Source of the DNA: Prorocentrum cordatum
Taxonomy: Eukaryota > Sar > Dinophyceae > Prorocentrales > Prorocentraceae
Direction of reading: 5' to 3'
Assembly (NCBI GenBank): GCA_963575745.1
Contig: CAUYUJ010003669.1
Location: 669,289 to 733,288, forward strand
DNA length: 64,000 bases
Under the pieces are notes generated by a model. The model saw only the letters and a program-made list of their open reading frames with translations. It was not told the DNA's origin and ran no database searches. This document shows, piece by piece, positions 33,331 to 43,347 of this stretch (position 1 is its first letter; each line of letters opens with the position of its first letter). The translations under genes were made by a program, and so were the position numbers.

Positions 33331-34544
33331 ATAAGTCCACACCTGCATCTAGCAAGTGCGCAGGCTCATAGCAGTCTAGCTGTCGTGCTGGAAGTGGCGC
33401 CGTTTCCCTAACTACTGAGGTGAAGGGGACTCCACGAACGAGCACTGGCCTGGCAAAAGAGGGACGAGGGCGAGGAAGGGAGGCGAAGCGGGAGCAGGAG
33501 AGAGCCGGGAGGCGGAGGAAATCACAAACCTTTCGTGCGTTGTGAGCTACCCCACCCCACCGTCGGGCGCACGCGCACTGACCCTGGGGCACAGTAGGGG
33601 GGAAAGGGCTCCGAAGGGGAAACGTCGAGCTGGCATGGGCGATCGGCTGTCGATGCCTCCCCCCTCGTTGCCCCTGGTGGCTGTTGGGCCACCACTCGGG
33701 CTGGGCACCCCTGGCACGCTCTCGGCGAGGCGCAGCTGCTCAGGAACATCCCGAGGCGGGAAGACCGCCGAGAACTGACGGCAACGCGCGACAACCTCAA
33801 ACCTAGAGCGTGTCGAGTCTCGAGCCCGTCGTCCCCCCTGAGCCCATCCCACGCTGCCCCTGACCTTCCGGGCTTTCTCTGGAGAAGCAGCCCCCGCACA
33901 GAAGCCCGAAGGGAGGGCCGATCGGACGCCATGCCAGAGGCGTCGGATTCCTCGAGGCCCTCCCCTGAGATCCGACGACGCGAACAGAACCCTGAAGACC
34001 CCATCTCCCTTTGCGGCGCCCTCTGGGCCCGACTCATCTGCTGTGGCCCCAGGGGCCCGAAGCGGGCGGAAGCGCCCGGCGTGGAAGACTTGCAGCGCCC
34101 AGGCCACCTGGGCGGGCAAAACGAGACCGATACGGCAGGGGCCCGACCACGAGAAACCTCCCGCAGGAAACCCAAGCCTGAGGCCCCAGGGCGTGCATGG
34201 ATCTTCGGTGTGTGGGCGTCGCGCAGCGCACCGCACCACCACCGCAGCCCACGACACCCAGGGGCACCCGGGAGGCAAGCAGAGTGCTCCTTGGCACGGG
34301 TCTCCACCGCACCGCTCACCCCTGGACCTCTCCCTGGGGCGCACGCTGCCCGGCATGCCGAGGAGGCTCCGGCGAACCGGCGACGCGGGCGCGCCAGGAC
34401 GAGCCACGGCAACGCGGTGCTCTCGTCTGCACTGCTTCGGGGGAGCGCCTGGAACCAGAGCTGACACGCCTGCGAGAAAAGCTGCCACGGCTCACCTCTT
34501 CCTCCCCTGGCCAGCAGAGGCCTCTCGATAGAAGAAAGCAAAAA
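33331..34544. other. No gene seen; contains repeat F21
   Basis: The block at 33680-33800 (CTGTTGGGCCACC, GCACGCTCTCGGCGAGGCGC, AGGAACATCCCGAGGC) recurs at 47260-47385 and diverged at 9830-9950. Open frames exist on both strands over 33520-34550, but they overlap each other and carry no recognised motif. Confidence 0.45.
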
Positions 34545-34710
34545 CCACAAGCATAACCTTTTGGCGCGCCGCGGGGATTTCTTGGATCCGCGCTGGACCC
34601 CCCTCCCTGCCGCGCGGAGCGCGCCAGGAGCGGCGCCGGAGGCGCCGCCGGGGGGCCCAGCGCGGGTCCCAAAAATCCTCGCGGAGCTCTAAATGTTATT
34701 ATGCTTGTGG
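34545..34710. mobile_element. Foldback F8, copy b (about 50-bp TIRs)
   Basis: The left end CCACAAGCATAACCTTTTGG and the inverse of the right end CCACAAGCATAATAACATTT match at the tips. Both then run into CCGCG(G/A)GGATTT and CCGCGCTGG(A/G)CCCCC. The palindromic GGCGCCGGAGGCGCC core is shared with copy a at 20172-20300. Confidence 0.75.
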
Positions 34711-34829
34711 CGTCTTTTTTCCTCGAGACCCACCTCCCCCTCCACTGGCCAGCAAGATGGAACAGGAACCGACCGTCCCGGCATTCCTGTAGGCCTACCG
34801 TGCATGACATGCTCTCAGAACCAAAGAAT

Positions 34830-35121
34830 GTTCTAAGAGCAAAAATAGAGGCCTCCTAGACGGGGTCGGAGTAGATGGGGTCGGAGGACCGCGCCGCATC
34901 GCCAATACATCGACGATACATCGGCGATGCATCGGCGATGCATCAGCGATGCACCGGTGATGAGGCGTCGACGTCGGCGATGCATCGGCGCCGTCGGCGT
35001 GGGGAAAATCGGGCTCCGCATCGAGCCGCATCGTCGATGCATCGGCGATGTGGCGCGACTCTCCGACCCCATCTGCTCCGACCCCATCTAGGAGGCCTAG
35101 AAAAAACAATGTTCTTAGAAC
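34830..35121. mobile_element. MITE-like foldback F4, copy c (best preserved)
   Basis: The core 34849-35098 starts AGGCCTCCTAGACGGGGTCG and ends with the inverse CGACCCCATCTAGGAGGCCT; arms are about 60-75 bp. Outside these, GTTCTAAGAGCAAAAATAG (34830-34848) and the inverse of 35099-35121 (GTTCTAAGAAC...TTTTTTCT) also pair, so either the element is longer or it entered an older palindrome. Confidence 0.8.
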
Positions 35122-35218
35122 GCAGAGCCGACGTGCTAAGACACGCCAGTCTCTCGGCCAGAGCTGCTCCGAGGACACTCCTCGCGCAGAGACCGCACGT
35201 GGCTCCCAGAAGGCTACT

Positions 35219-35327
35219 AAGTTGGTGGGCCTACGTAGGCGAGCCAGGACGCTTCGCCACGTAGGCCCACCAAGTTAGGGAGGAGGAGGAGGAGGAGGAG
35301 GAGGAGGAGGAGGAGGAGGAGGAGGAG
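35219..35327. repeat. Short perfect hairpin then GGA tract
   Basis: TTGGTGGGCCTACGT (35223-35237) and ACGTAGGCCCACCAA (35260-35274) are perfect inverse copies separated by about 22 bp. A GGA run follows at 35280-35325. Confidence 0.75.
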
Positions 35328-35674
35328 CCTCTCGAGCCCCTTCGCCCTCCTCGCGAGGCCGTGCCCCGCCTCCTCGGCGCCGCGGCGCGGCCGCTCGCAG
35401 GCGCCCGCCTCCGCCGCGAGGGCGCTCTCGCCGCCGCGGGCGCCGTGCAGCTGCGGCAGGGCGCGGGGGTCGGCGGCGGGCGCCTCGCGCTGGGGCCGGG
35501 CGGGCGGGGCCCCCGCCGCCCCGGGCCGCCCCCGCGTCTCGCCCCCGACGCCTCCCGCCTCGGCCTCGCGTCGGCCTCCCGGCCGCCGCTCCCTGCGCCG
35601 CTCCCTGCCCTCCGCTCCGCTCATGCGCCGGCCCCTCTATCTCCCTCCTCGTCTTCTGCCTCGCCGCCCCGCTG
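35328..35674. other. No gene seen
   Basis: Extremely GC-rich; all six frames stay open for long stretches because of composition. No motif recognised. Confidence 0.35.
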
Positions 35675-35730
35675 CTGCTCCTCCTCCTCCTCCTCCTCCT
35701 CCTCCTCCTCCTCCTCCTCCTCCTCGCCGC
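35675..35730. repeat. CCT microsatellite
   Basis: Run of CTC/CCT triplets. Confidence 0.85.
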
Positions 35731-35889
35731 AGTTGTCGTTGCACGTGCTTCTCGCCCCCTGCCTGCCCGCGCGCCGCATCGACCCCCGCGCGGGGCCGCC
35801 GGGGGCGACCCGTCGGCCAAGGCTGCGGCCACAAGCATCCCCCCGTGGAGTCAGCACGTGGCTGTTTTCTAGGGGTGGAGGTGCGGGCA

Positions 35890-36096
35890 TTTGGCGAAAT
35901 GGGCACGGAAAGAATGGGCACAATGCCCAACAACAAATGTTGTCCCAAACCAACAGCGGCCGCTGTTGGGCAGGCAGCTTTCTGTCTCGAATGGACACAG
36001 GCCGCGGCGGCGTGGACAGCGAGCCCTGTTCAAGATGAACAGGAACTGCTGTTGGGCATCGTACCCATTCTTTCCGTACCCATTTCGGGCGTCCAG
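35890..36096. mobile_element. MITE-like foldback F3, copy b
   Basis: GGCGAAATGGGCACGGAAAG at the left; the inverse of the right end is GGACGCCCGAAATGGGTACG. The interior is about 90 percent alike to copy a at 22399-22606, including AACAGCGGCCGCTGTT and the GTTCA(A/G)(G/A)ATGAACAGGAA hairpin. The left tip has diverged. Confidence 0.8.
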
Positions 36097-36104
36097 AGGG
36101 CAGG

Positions 36105-36300
36105 AACTTCTGCTCAGCGTTGTCTCGGCGGCGGCCCCGGCGACACGCGACGCCTTGCGAGTGGATAGCGTGTCGCTCCGCTCCGCGGGGCGGGAAAGCG
36201 GACCAAAATCGGTACGTTGGCGCACGCTTGGGGACCGAGAACCGGATAGCGTGTCGCGCCGAAGCGTGGTGGGCCAGACCCTGCGGAGGGACACACTAAG
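36105..36300 (+). repeat. Dispersed repeat F13, copy e (possible inverted ends)
   Basis: This best-kept copy has CTGCTCAGCGTTGTCTCGGC at its start; the inverse of its end reads GTGCTTAGTGTGTCCCTCCG. The pairing is weak but suggests F13 is also a terminal-inverted-repeat family. GTGTCGCTCCGCTCCGCGGG and GAAGCGTGGTGGGCCAGA are shared by the other copies. Confidence 0.55.
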
Positions 36301-36439
36301 CACTGGTTCGAAGGGCGGCGAGGGCCCGATGACAGACAAGGAGGATATCCTTGCTGCCGACCGCCCCTGCGCGTCTTTCAAGACGTCCTCTCTTCGACCT
36401 GTACACCTCCTCCCCTTCGCCGTCCTCGTCCTCATCCTT

Positions 36440-36465
36440 CTCTCCTCCTCCTCCTCCTCCTCCTC

Positions 36466-36519
<54 letters not shown>

Positions 36520-36550
36520 CTCCCCATCCCCGTCCTCCTCCTCCTCCTCC
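36440..36550. repeat. CCT then (CGTCCT)n microsatellite
   Basis: CTC triplets change to a regular CGTCCT hexamer (about 36470-36518), then back to CTC. Confidence 0.85.
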
Positions 36551-36984
36551 GTAGCCACTATCCACCCAAGGGCCTGTCCGCGTGGTCAGGGTACTCTGAT
36601 GGGCCGGACTTGAGAGTGGAGATTGCCCCTGGGAGCCATACCCGCGCCTCTTCTCTGGAAGCCAACGGCCGTGCGCGGGCCCAGTCGACAGAGAGCCGTC
36701 AAGACGGCGGGCCGTCCCTCCCTCTCTCTTCCTTGCCTCCTTGCCCTCCCCCTTCACTAGGACGCACATATACATTCTAGTACTATATGTTCTCCGTGGA
36801 GGCGCGCGTCCGACCCGAACATATAGCATACCCATCTTGTAGTAGATCGTTTCCCGAGCGGTGTGGCCAGAAAGCGCCCGCCAAGACGCATATACTATTA
36901 GATGTCTCGGTGCGCGCGTCGCCACTGGGGGGGGCGACGCACATGTAGTATAAGAGAGTTGGGGCGGCGCCGATTCACCTCCCG

Positions 36985-37941
36985 ATGCCTAGCCGAGGAC
37001 CGCGAAAAGTGTGCAGGCAGACGCTGGTGATCAACGACTTCAGCTACAACGCTGGGATCAGCGCGGCCGTGCGAAAGCAGATCGTCAGCTACAGAGCTGG
37101 GATCAGCTCGCGCGAAAAGGGCGGCGGCGAGCAGCCAGAATGCGCTGCATCAGTGGGGGTCGTGCGTGCAAAGGGGAGCTGTGAGCGCATCTCGAGCTCT
37201 CTGCAAGACGTGGGCGACATATCAAGTATACTGCTGGGAGTTGCTCATGCGAGAAGGGCGGCAGTGAGCGAAAGACTAGCTGCAACGCTGGGGACAGTGC
37301 AGGCGAGACAAAGCTGTGGGCTGAAACCCGAGCCCAAAACAGACCGTGGGCGTCATGTCAACAACAACGCTGGAACTGTCCAAACGAGAAAACAACCATT
37401 GAGTAGCGAACCGTGTACAACGCTGGCAGCAGCCCAAGCGAGAAGGGCGGCAATGAGGAAGACATCTCAGCTACAACGCTTGGAAACGTTTAGTCATACT
37501 AGGAGGCAGGCGGTGGGTGACTTATCACCGACGACTCTGCGTGTAGTTCATGCGAGAAGGCAAGCAGTGAACGACGTATCGGCTACAACGCTGGGAGAAG
37601 TGAATGCGAGAAGGCAGGCAGTGAGGGACACATCAATTACAACGCTGAGAGTGGTTCATGTCAGAAGGTTGACAGTGGGCGACTTATCAGCTACAACGCT
37701 GAGTGTGGTTGCTGCGAGACGGCAGGCAGCGAGCGACATATCGGCTACAACGCTGAGAGTAGTTCATCTGCGAAGGGCGCCAGTGAGCGACATATCAACT
37801 ACAACGCTGCGAGTAGTTCATCTGAGAAGGGCGGCATTCCGCGACACATCAGCTACAATGCTTGGAGATGTTCGTGCGAGAATGAACTCTGTGGCAGTGC
37901 ACGCGGTGACTGCGAGATGTTTGAGGATGGGCCGGGGGTGA
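36985..37941 (+). repeat. 54-bp minisatellite holding a 318-codon open frame
   Basis: From about 37471 to 37900 a 54-bp unit (ACAACGCTGAGAGTAGTTCA then GCGAGAAGGCAGGCAGTGAG) is repeated about eight times, with exact 54-bp spacing from 37583 to 37853. Looser copies extend back to 37040. Because 54 is divisible by three, one frame stays open from an ATG at 36985 to a stop ending at 37941. It would encode an 18-residue repeat of the type SATTLRVVHARRQAVSDI, basic and without similarity to a domain I know. It could be a lineage-specific repeat protein, but the varying unit length in its first third and lack of other gene signals make a non-coding minisatellite the simpler reading. Confidence 0.6.
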
Positions 37942-38800
37942 AGCCGAGCCAGGCCCGCCCCACGACCCCTGCCGCCAGGCGGGACCAGTGTGGAGGTGCG
38001 TGAAGCAGAACCAGGCCCGCCCAGTGACCCCCCTACGAGGGGGCCAGGGCGGAAGAGGGTCGCGTTGATGGAGCCACATGTTTTCAGCCACAAACGAGAA
38101 CTAGACTTTTGGTGGCCGCCCCAAGACGCCCACTGGACAGGCCTGGGGTATGGTGAACGCCTTTTACCGTCGGCTCCGGATGATTTGCTCGACGTAGAAG
38201 TTGATCATGGCAGCGGAATCCGGCAGAATCCTCGTCCTCCTCCTGCTCCTCGTCCTCCCCGCCCCCTACCTCCCTCCTGCACCTCCTCCTCAACCTCCTC
38301 CACCTCCTCCTTGTCCTCGTCCTCGTCCTCCTCCGTCTCGTCCTCGTCGTCCTCCTCCCTCCCTCCCCTTCGTCCTCCTCGTTTTCGTCCTCGCCCTCCT
38401 CCCCGGCGGGAGCGGCAGGGCGAGGAGGGAAGGGTGTGGAGGCAAGACCGCGCGGGCCCCCCCGCGCCGTGGAGCCGGTGCAGACGTCGGGCACGAACAT
38501 CTGCGAGCTTCTGTGGGGCCTCTGGCTCGGGAGGCCGGGTGAGACCACGGCCACGCTTGCGGCGATGTTGCTTCACGGTGAGGTTGGGAACCGAACTGTA
38601 GGAAATCACGAACCACGCTTTCCCATATTTCCGATCAGCAGATGTATCGAGCGAAAACGGCACAGCGAATTGCGGGGAAGCACGAGCCGCGCGTTCACGC
38701 AACACCGAAACCTACGTCGCCGTTAGCCGCATCGCCGTTAACGCGTCTACGATGAGACTTCATGGGAGCGTCTGTGGATCTCCGCGGCCCTACCATCGGA
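37942..38800. other. No gene seen; CCT-rich core
   Basis: Two short direct blocks with CCGAGCCAGGCCCGCCC and AACCAGGCCCGCCC near 37945-38020, then a CCT/CGT-rich stretch at 38220-38400. No recognised domain. Confidence 0.4.
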
Positions 38801-38935
38801 GTGATAGGGCCGAGCGGTCATTCACTGCCGCTGGGTTCGTGGCTGAAGTGGGGCTCCGCGGTGCGGATTGTGCTCGCGTTGTCGTTGTCGTTGTTGGTGT
38901 TGTTGATGTCGTCGCTGACGCGAAGCTCTCATTTC
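38801..38935 (+). repeat. F10 head with a GTT tail
   Basis: CGGTCATTCACTG, GTGGCTGAAGTGG and GCGGTGCGGATT, followed by a (GTT)n-like tail. The same block lies on the minus strand at about 46085-46150, inside the insertion that splits F9c. Confidence 0.6.
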
Positions 38936-40439
38936 CAAAAAAGAAATGATGGTTAGTCCCCCCCTCTGGAAACAATTGTATTTCTTCACTTGTTGCTTTT
39001 CTCCGGGGACTCGCACCCTATCTTTGTACAAAGGAATATGTCACCAAACTATGTTGTTCGGCCCCGGTTTGCAGCAACAACAGCTCCCGCATTTATTCCC
39101 GATCTCGCGCGGGACTTCCTCACAATGCATACATGAATGGCGCTCTCGCTTGGTAAATCCTAAAATTGATTCCAACGCCGCGCCCTCGACTCTCAGGAAT
39201 CACGCTCTCGCTGTGGATTTCCTAGCGGTTTATTTGGGAATCGCGCTATCGCTCGACACCTCCTCGCGATTCATGCAGGACGCAAGCTTCAGCAACCCAC
39301 CTGCCCCTTGTCCCTCCCTTCTATCCGTAGTCTCTTCCCCTGCCTTAGGGGCTGCACGAAATACACGTAGCAGTGAAGACAAATATACCCCTAAGAGCCT
39401 AAAGGGGTAAGATCGAAGACGGAGAAGACAAGCATCGAGGGCTTGGGAAACAATACGTGATGAATGGCACGCGAGCAGATAAGAGCTAATAGTCTTGAAA
39501 TGACTGTTGTTGTTGTTGCTGCTGCTGCTGTTTTTGATGTTGAAACTCCAAGTACTGACGAATAAAATGGCTGATCCCGCCTCCTGCACACGTTCCCCTC
39601 CCGGGGCTCGCACACTTTTTTTGTATAAAAGAACATCGTGAGGCTCAACTGGGCCCCTAACCTCCGAACTACAACAGCGTCTCCCGCCCCATACTTACTC
39701 ATCAATCATTGCACCCCCCGCTCCTGCTTTGGAACTTCCTCACAACCTGCCCTCAAGAATCGCGCTCTCGCCTGAGACCTCCCTGCCATTCACTGAGGCT
39801 CCGCGCTTCTGCCATCCAGGAACTGCGCTCTCTCCCTGGACTTCCTCATTGTTTACATGGGAATCGCGCCTTCGCCCGAGACTCCCTGGCGCATTGTGCA
39901 AGACTCGCGCCTTCGCGACCCGCCCGCTCGGCCCGCCCGTCAAGGTCCGCCCGCCCGACCCGCCTGGTGAGGCCCGCACTCGTCTCTCGCCGCGCCTCGC
40001 CCGTTCCGCTGCTCTCCGCTGCCCCTCGCGATACCGCGGTCGGACTTGCAGGCCCCGCCGCCGCCTTCGAGGCCTCCTCGATGCCTTTCGTGGCACCGTT
40101 ATTGGACCCCCTCGATGCTGCTCGTGGCCCCGCGGTCGCATTCGTGCCCCCCTCGCTGACCTTCGGGGCCCCGATGTGGCTCTTCGTGGCCCTGTCGCTG
40201 CCCTTCCTGGCCCCTTTGCAGCCCTCAGCGGCCCCCTTCTGTTTAAGGCTGCGACAATTACACGTGGCAGGGAAGAAAGATATCCCCCCTAAAGGGGGTA
40301 CGATCGAAGACGAAGAGGGCGGGTATCCAGGGTTCGGGGAACACATCTTGATTGAAACGCACGCGTATTAGAACGAACACTATCAAACGGACGGTTGGTC
40401 TTGATGCAGTTCTGGATGATATGGCTGTAACATTGAAAG
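38936..40439. other. No gene seen; GGAATCGCGCTCTCGC words
   Basis: The word GGAATC.CGCTCTCGC with CCTCCT recurs about eight times at irregular 50-90 bp spacing between 39140 and 39880. A short repeat with AAGATATCCCCCCTAAAGGGG (40275-40300) resembles AAATATACCCCTAAGAGCCTAAAGGGG (39380-39410); both follow a GCACGAAATACACGTAG or ACAATTACACGTGG word. No protein domain. Confidence 0.45.
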
Positions 40440-40800
40440 CAGCAACAACAACTTGCTGCTGTTGTTGCTGATGTTGTTGTTGTTGATGTTGCTCATGCTG
40501 TTGTTGTTGTTGATGTTGTTGTTGTTGTAAATGTTGGTGTCAGTACTGCTATCATGCTATTGGTGTCAGTTGCTCATGCTGTTGTTGTTGCCGCCCTCCC
40601 ACTCACAACACATCCCGCGACCCGTCCGCCATCCACCCGCGACCCACCGAAGACCTATTGGCCACCCACCCGCCACCCACCCGCGGCCCACCCGCGACCC
40701 ACCCCGTGACCCACCCCGCGACCCACCCGCTAAGGACCCGCGACCCGATCCGTGCCCGCCCCCTCACTCTTACCCGCATTTGCCCAGCGCTAGGAACTAC
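40440..40800 (+). repeat. F10-like composite: GTT tract, 11-bp minisatellite, tail
   Basis: A (GTT)n region (40445-40590) is followed by about twelve copies of an 11-bp unit CCCGCGACCCA (40615-40755) and then CCCGCCCCCTCACTCTTACC. The same order, inverted, makes up the insertion at 45218-46166, so this is a second, partial member of F10. Confidence 0.6.
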
Positions 40801-41300
40801 ATGAACTGAATGTGGCCCAGATTTCGTCCAGAAGCCCACCAAATGCGAGTAGGGAGGAGCGAGTAGGGAGTAGCGAGTAATGACTACTGAGTGAGGAGAA
40901 GTGAGTATTGAGGACGAAATCCCCCGAAACAAATTTTACTGGACCCTCTGCCGCTCTCACGAAGGACCACACGAGCGAGGGGGCGCTCTTGAGCAAGCCT
41001 GGGTCGCGTCGTGAAGGCATGCTGAGCATCGGGCTCGAATCTCCAACGATGGGATCTTGCTCAACGGCCGGTGTTTCCCAAATTTCGGCCCTCGGGGTCG
41101 GGCTGGTGGTAGAAGGGGTGACCTGCACGGGGGGCGGGAGAAAACAGCCCCCAAAAGGGCCCAAAGGACCCCTTTAGGACCCTCGTACTCATTCCCCCCA
41201 TTCTCAGGCCACCTCCCCTTACCACCCTCCTGGCGGGGGCGGGGCCGTCTCCCGGCCCCAGGACCATCAAGCATGGACTGGGGCGAAAAAGGATAACTCT
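40801..41300. other. No gene seen
   Basis: A GAGTAGGGAGTAGCGAGTA short repeat lies at 40848-40910. Nothing else recognised. Confidence 0.35.
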
Positions 41301-41448
41301 TAAGTCGTGCCTGTCGCCTTACAAGGAAAATATTCAAACATAATTTTAAGATAATAAGGGGACGATTTGTTCTACCATTCTTGAATATGCTGGATTTTGT
41401 TTGGGGTAATTGTCTTTTTTCGTCCCAAATCCGCCTGTAGGCCCGACC
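41301..41448. mobile_element. MITE-like foldback F1, copy c (degraded)
   Basis: Begins TAAGTCGTGCCTGTCGCCTT and ends CCTGTAGGCCCGACC, with an AT-rich interior containing ATTCAAACATAATT and TTGAATATG. It resembles F1a and F1b in ends, size and base composition. No convincing target duplication. Confidence 0.55.
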
Positions 41449-42019
41449 GAAGACTAGTGGGGCCGCGGCCTTTGGAGAAACAACATCTCGGCGACCGTGT
41501 GGGATGGGAATCTGGGCCACCCAGCCTCGCGCATCCCGCCCCGCGATGCGCGGCGCGAGGTCATATTCGCGACCTCGCACCCGTGGCGAAGAGCAGCCGC
41601 TGTCCCGCACCGCGACGCGCGAAGGTCGGTCATCCTTGCGGCCCCGCGGGTGACCGAAGGCGTGATTGGCGACATACGGGAATGGTAGGGACGAAACCGG
41701 GAACTTGAGGGAGGCGGAGCGAGAGAAAGGGAGGAGGGTGAAAAGGGTGGGCGATGCAAGACGCGGCCAACTGCAGAGTTGTCCCACCTCGCTGGCAAGG
41801 ACGAAACGAAGGGCCCTTGCCAGGCCTTCCACGCGCGCACAGAGCTCAGTTTAGATTACGCTACCGGGGAACCCCACATACTTATAGTATGGCTGGAGTG
41901 ATGATAGCTCAAGTGAAGCATGTGAAAATGATGTTGGTGGCCGTTGCCCCGCCGATGCCGTTGATGACGCCAGTCATGAGGAGAGGAGGGAGGAGAGTGG
42001 AGAGAATGTGAAACAAGTT
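41449..42019. other. No gene seen
   Basis: Mixed sequence; GCGACCTCGCACCC and TCGCGACCTC words near 41560-41600 only. Confidence 0.35.
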
Positions 42020-42260
42020 TTTGTTCAAAACACATGGAAAACGATCTGCGGCGCCCACGAGGTAACGAACACTATGGAACGTGATCTTCGGCGGAAAGCC
42101 TCTGCTCATATCTGAAAGAAAGGAAAATGCGAAGGAACGCGACTTTCGGCGAAAAGCCCCTGGCAGGGTGCAGTATATCTATATATATATATACACACAT
42201 AAACACGGAGCGCTGTCTTCGGCAGCAAGCCTCTGATTGCGCCTCAAGCCAATGCAACAT
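42020..42260 (+). repeat. Degenerate tandem repeat, about 70 bp, three copies
   Basis: GGAACGTGATCTTCGGCGGA with AAGCCTCTG near 42075, GGAACGCGACTTTCGGCGAA with AAGCCCCTG near 42133 and CGGAGCGCTGTCTTCGGCAG with AAGCCTCTG near 42206. A TA/CA dinucleotide run lies at 42178-42200. Confidence 0.6.
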
Positions 42261-42529
42261 TTGACAAATCGCCTGGACAAGCCGTTGCGATGGTCGTAAA
42301 ACGCAATCATAATTCCATGAACACATCGGTGGCCCTCTGTCGCAAAGCCCAGCCCAATGACCGACTATCCGTGACTCGCACTTGGGCCATCGTCACAGGA
42401 GGCGCGCGCTCTGGATCGGCACCGGGCGCCGCCGTGGGGACAGCGTCGGGCAAGGCCATGACGGCAAGCCACCGTATCTATGACCACCCCTGGCGGCCAG
42501 AGCAAGAGACTGTTGCTCGAGCTCAATCT

Positions 42530-43260
42530 GCCCTCTACGCAAAAACCCTGGACGACAGGCTCGGATAGCGGCCGCGCTCAGAAACCACGCCCGTCGCACT
42601 TCCTGTGGTGTCGAGAAAGTGCCACGCCTGCTATGCCGTGGACGACTGGCTCGGATAACGGCCGCGCACAAAGACCACCCCTGCGCACCCCCTATGGTGT
42701 GGAGACTATGCCACGCCTGCTACGCCCAGACGACCGGCTCGGATAGCGGCCGCGCTCAGAGACCACCACCTGCGGACCCCCTTAAGTTACTAGAAAAAAT
42801 GCCACGCCTGCTACGCCCTAGACGACTGGCTCGGATAGCGGCCGCGCGAAACCACGACCTGCGGACCCTACTATGGCGCCGAGAAAAAGCAACGCCTTCT
42901 ATGCCCTGGACGACAGGCTCGGATAGTGGCCGCGCTCAGAGACCATCCCCTGCGCCCCCCTATGGTGTCCAGAATATGTCACGCCCGCTATGCCCTGGAC
43001 GACTGGCTCGGATAGCGGCCGCGCTTAGAAACTACGACCTGCGGACCCCGTATGGTGTGGAGAAAGTGCCACGCCTGCTACGCCCTGGACGACTGGCTCG
43101 GATAGCGGCCGCGCTCAGAGACCACCCCCTGCGCACCCCCTATGGCGTCGAAAAAGTGCCACGCCTGCTATGCCCTGGACGACCGGCTCGGATAGCGGCC
43201 GCGCTCAGAGACAACGCCCTGCGCATTCCCTTCTGGTGTCGAGAATTTGCCACGCCTGCC
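42530..43260 (+). repeat. 90-bp tandem repeat, eight copies
   Basis: GGCTCGGATAGCGGCCGCGC recurs at 88-92 bp spacing (about 42560, 42650, 42738, 42830, 42918, 43007, 43097, 43187). Most units hold a GCGGCCGC site, and each has GTGCCACGCCTGCTA.GCCCTGGACGAC. One plus-strand frame stays open for 312 codons across 42619-43557, giving a 30-residue Arg/Leu-rich repeat, but it runs on through the GGA tract and has no other support. Confidence 0.85.
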
Positions 43261-43292
43261 ACGCGTTGCGAGCCCGCAAGGTGCGCGTGTGG

Positions 43293-43347
43293 AAGAAGGA
43301 GGAGGAGGAGGAGGAGGAGGAGGAGGAGGAGGAGGAGGAGGAGGGGA
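43293..43347. repeat. GGA microsatellite
   Basis: About 17 GGA triplets. Confidence 0.9.

Noticed and set aside
33522-34550. 342-codon minus-strand frame overlapping other long frames
   Set aside because: Overlapping frames on both strands, Arg/Ser-rich, no recognised motif, and includes repeat F21.
42530-43260. CRISPR-like array of repeats and spacers
   Set aside because: The whole 90-bp unit is repeated with no unique spacers, and the host is a eukaryote.
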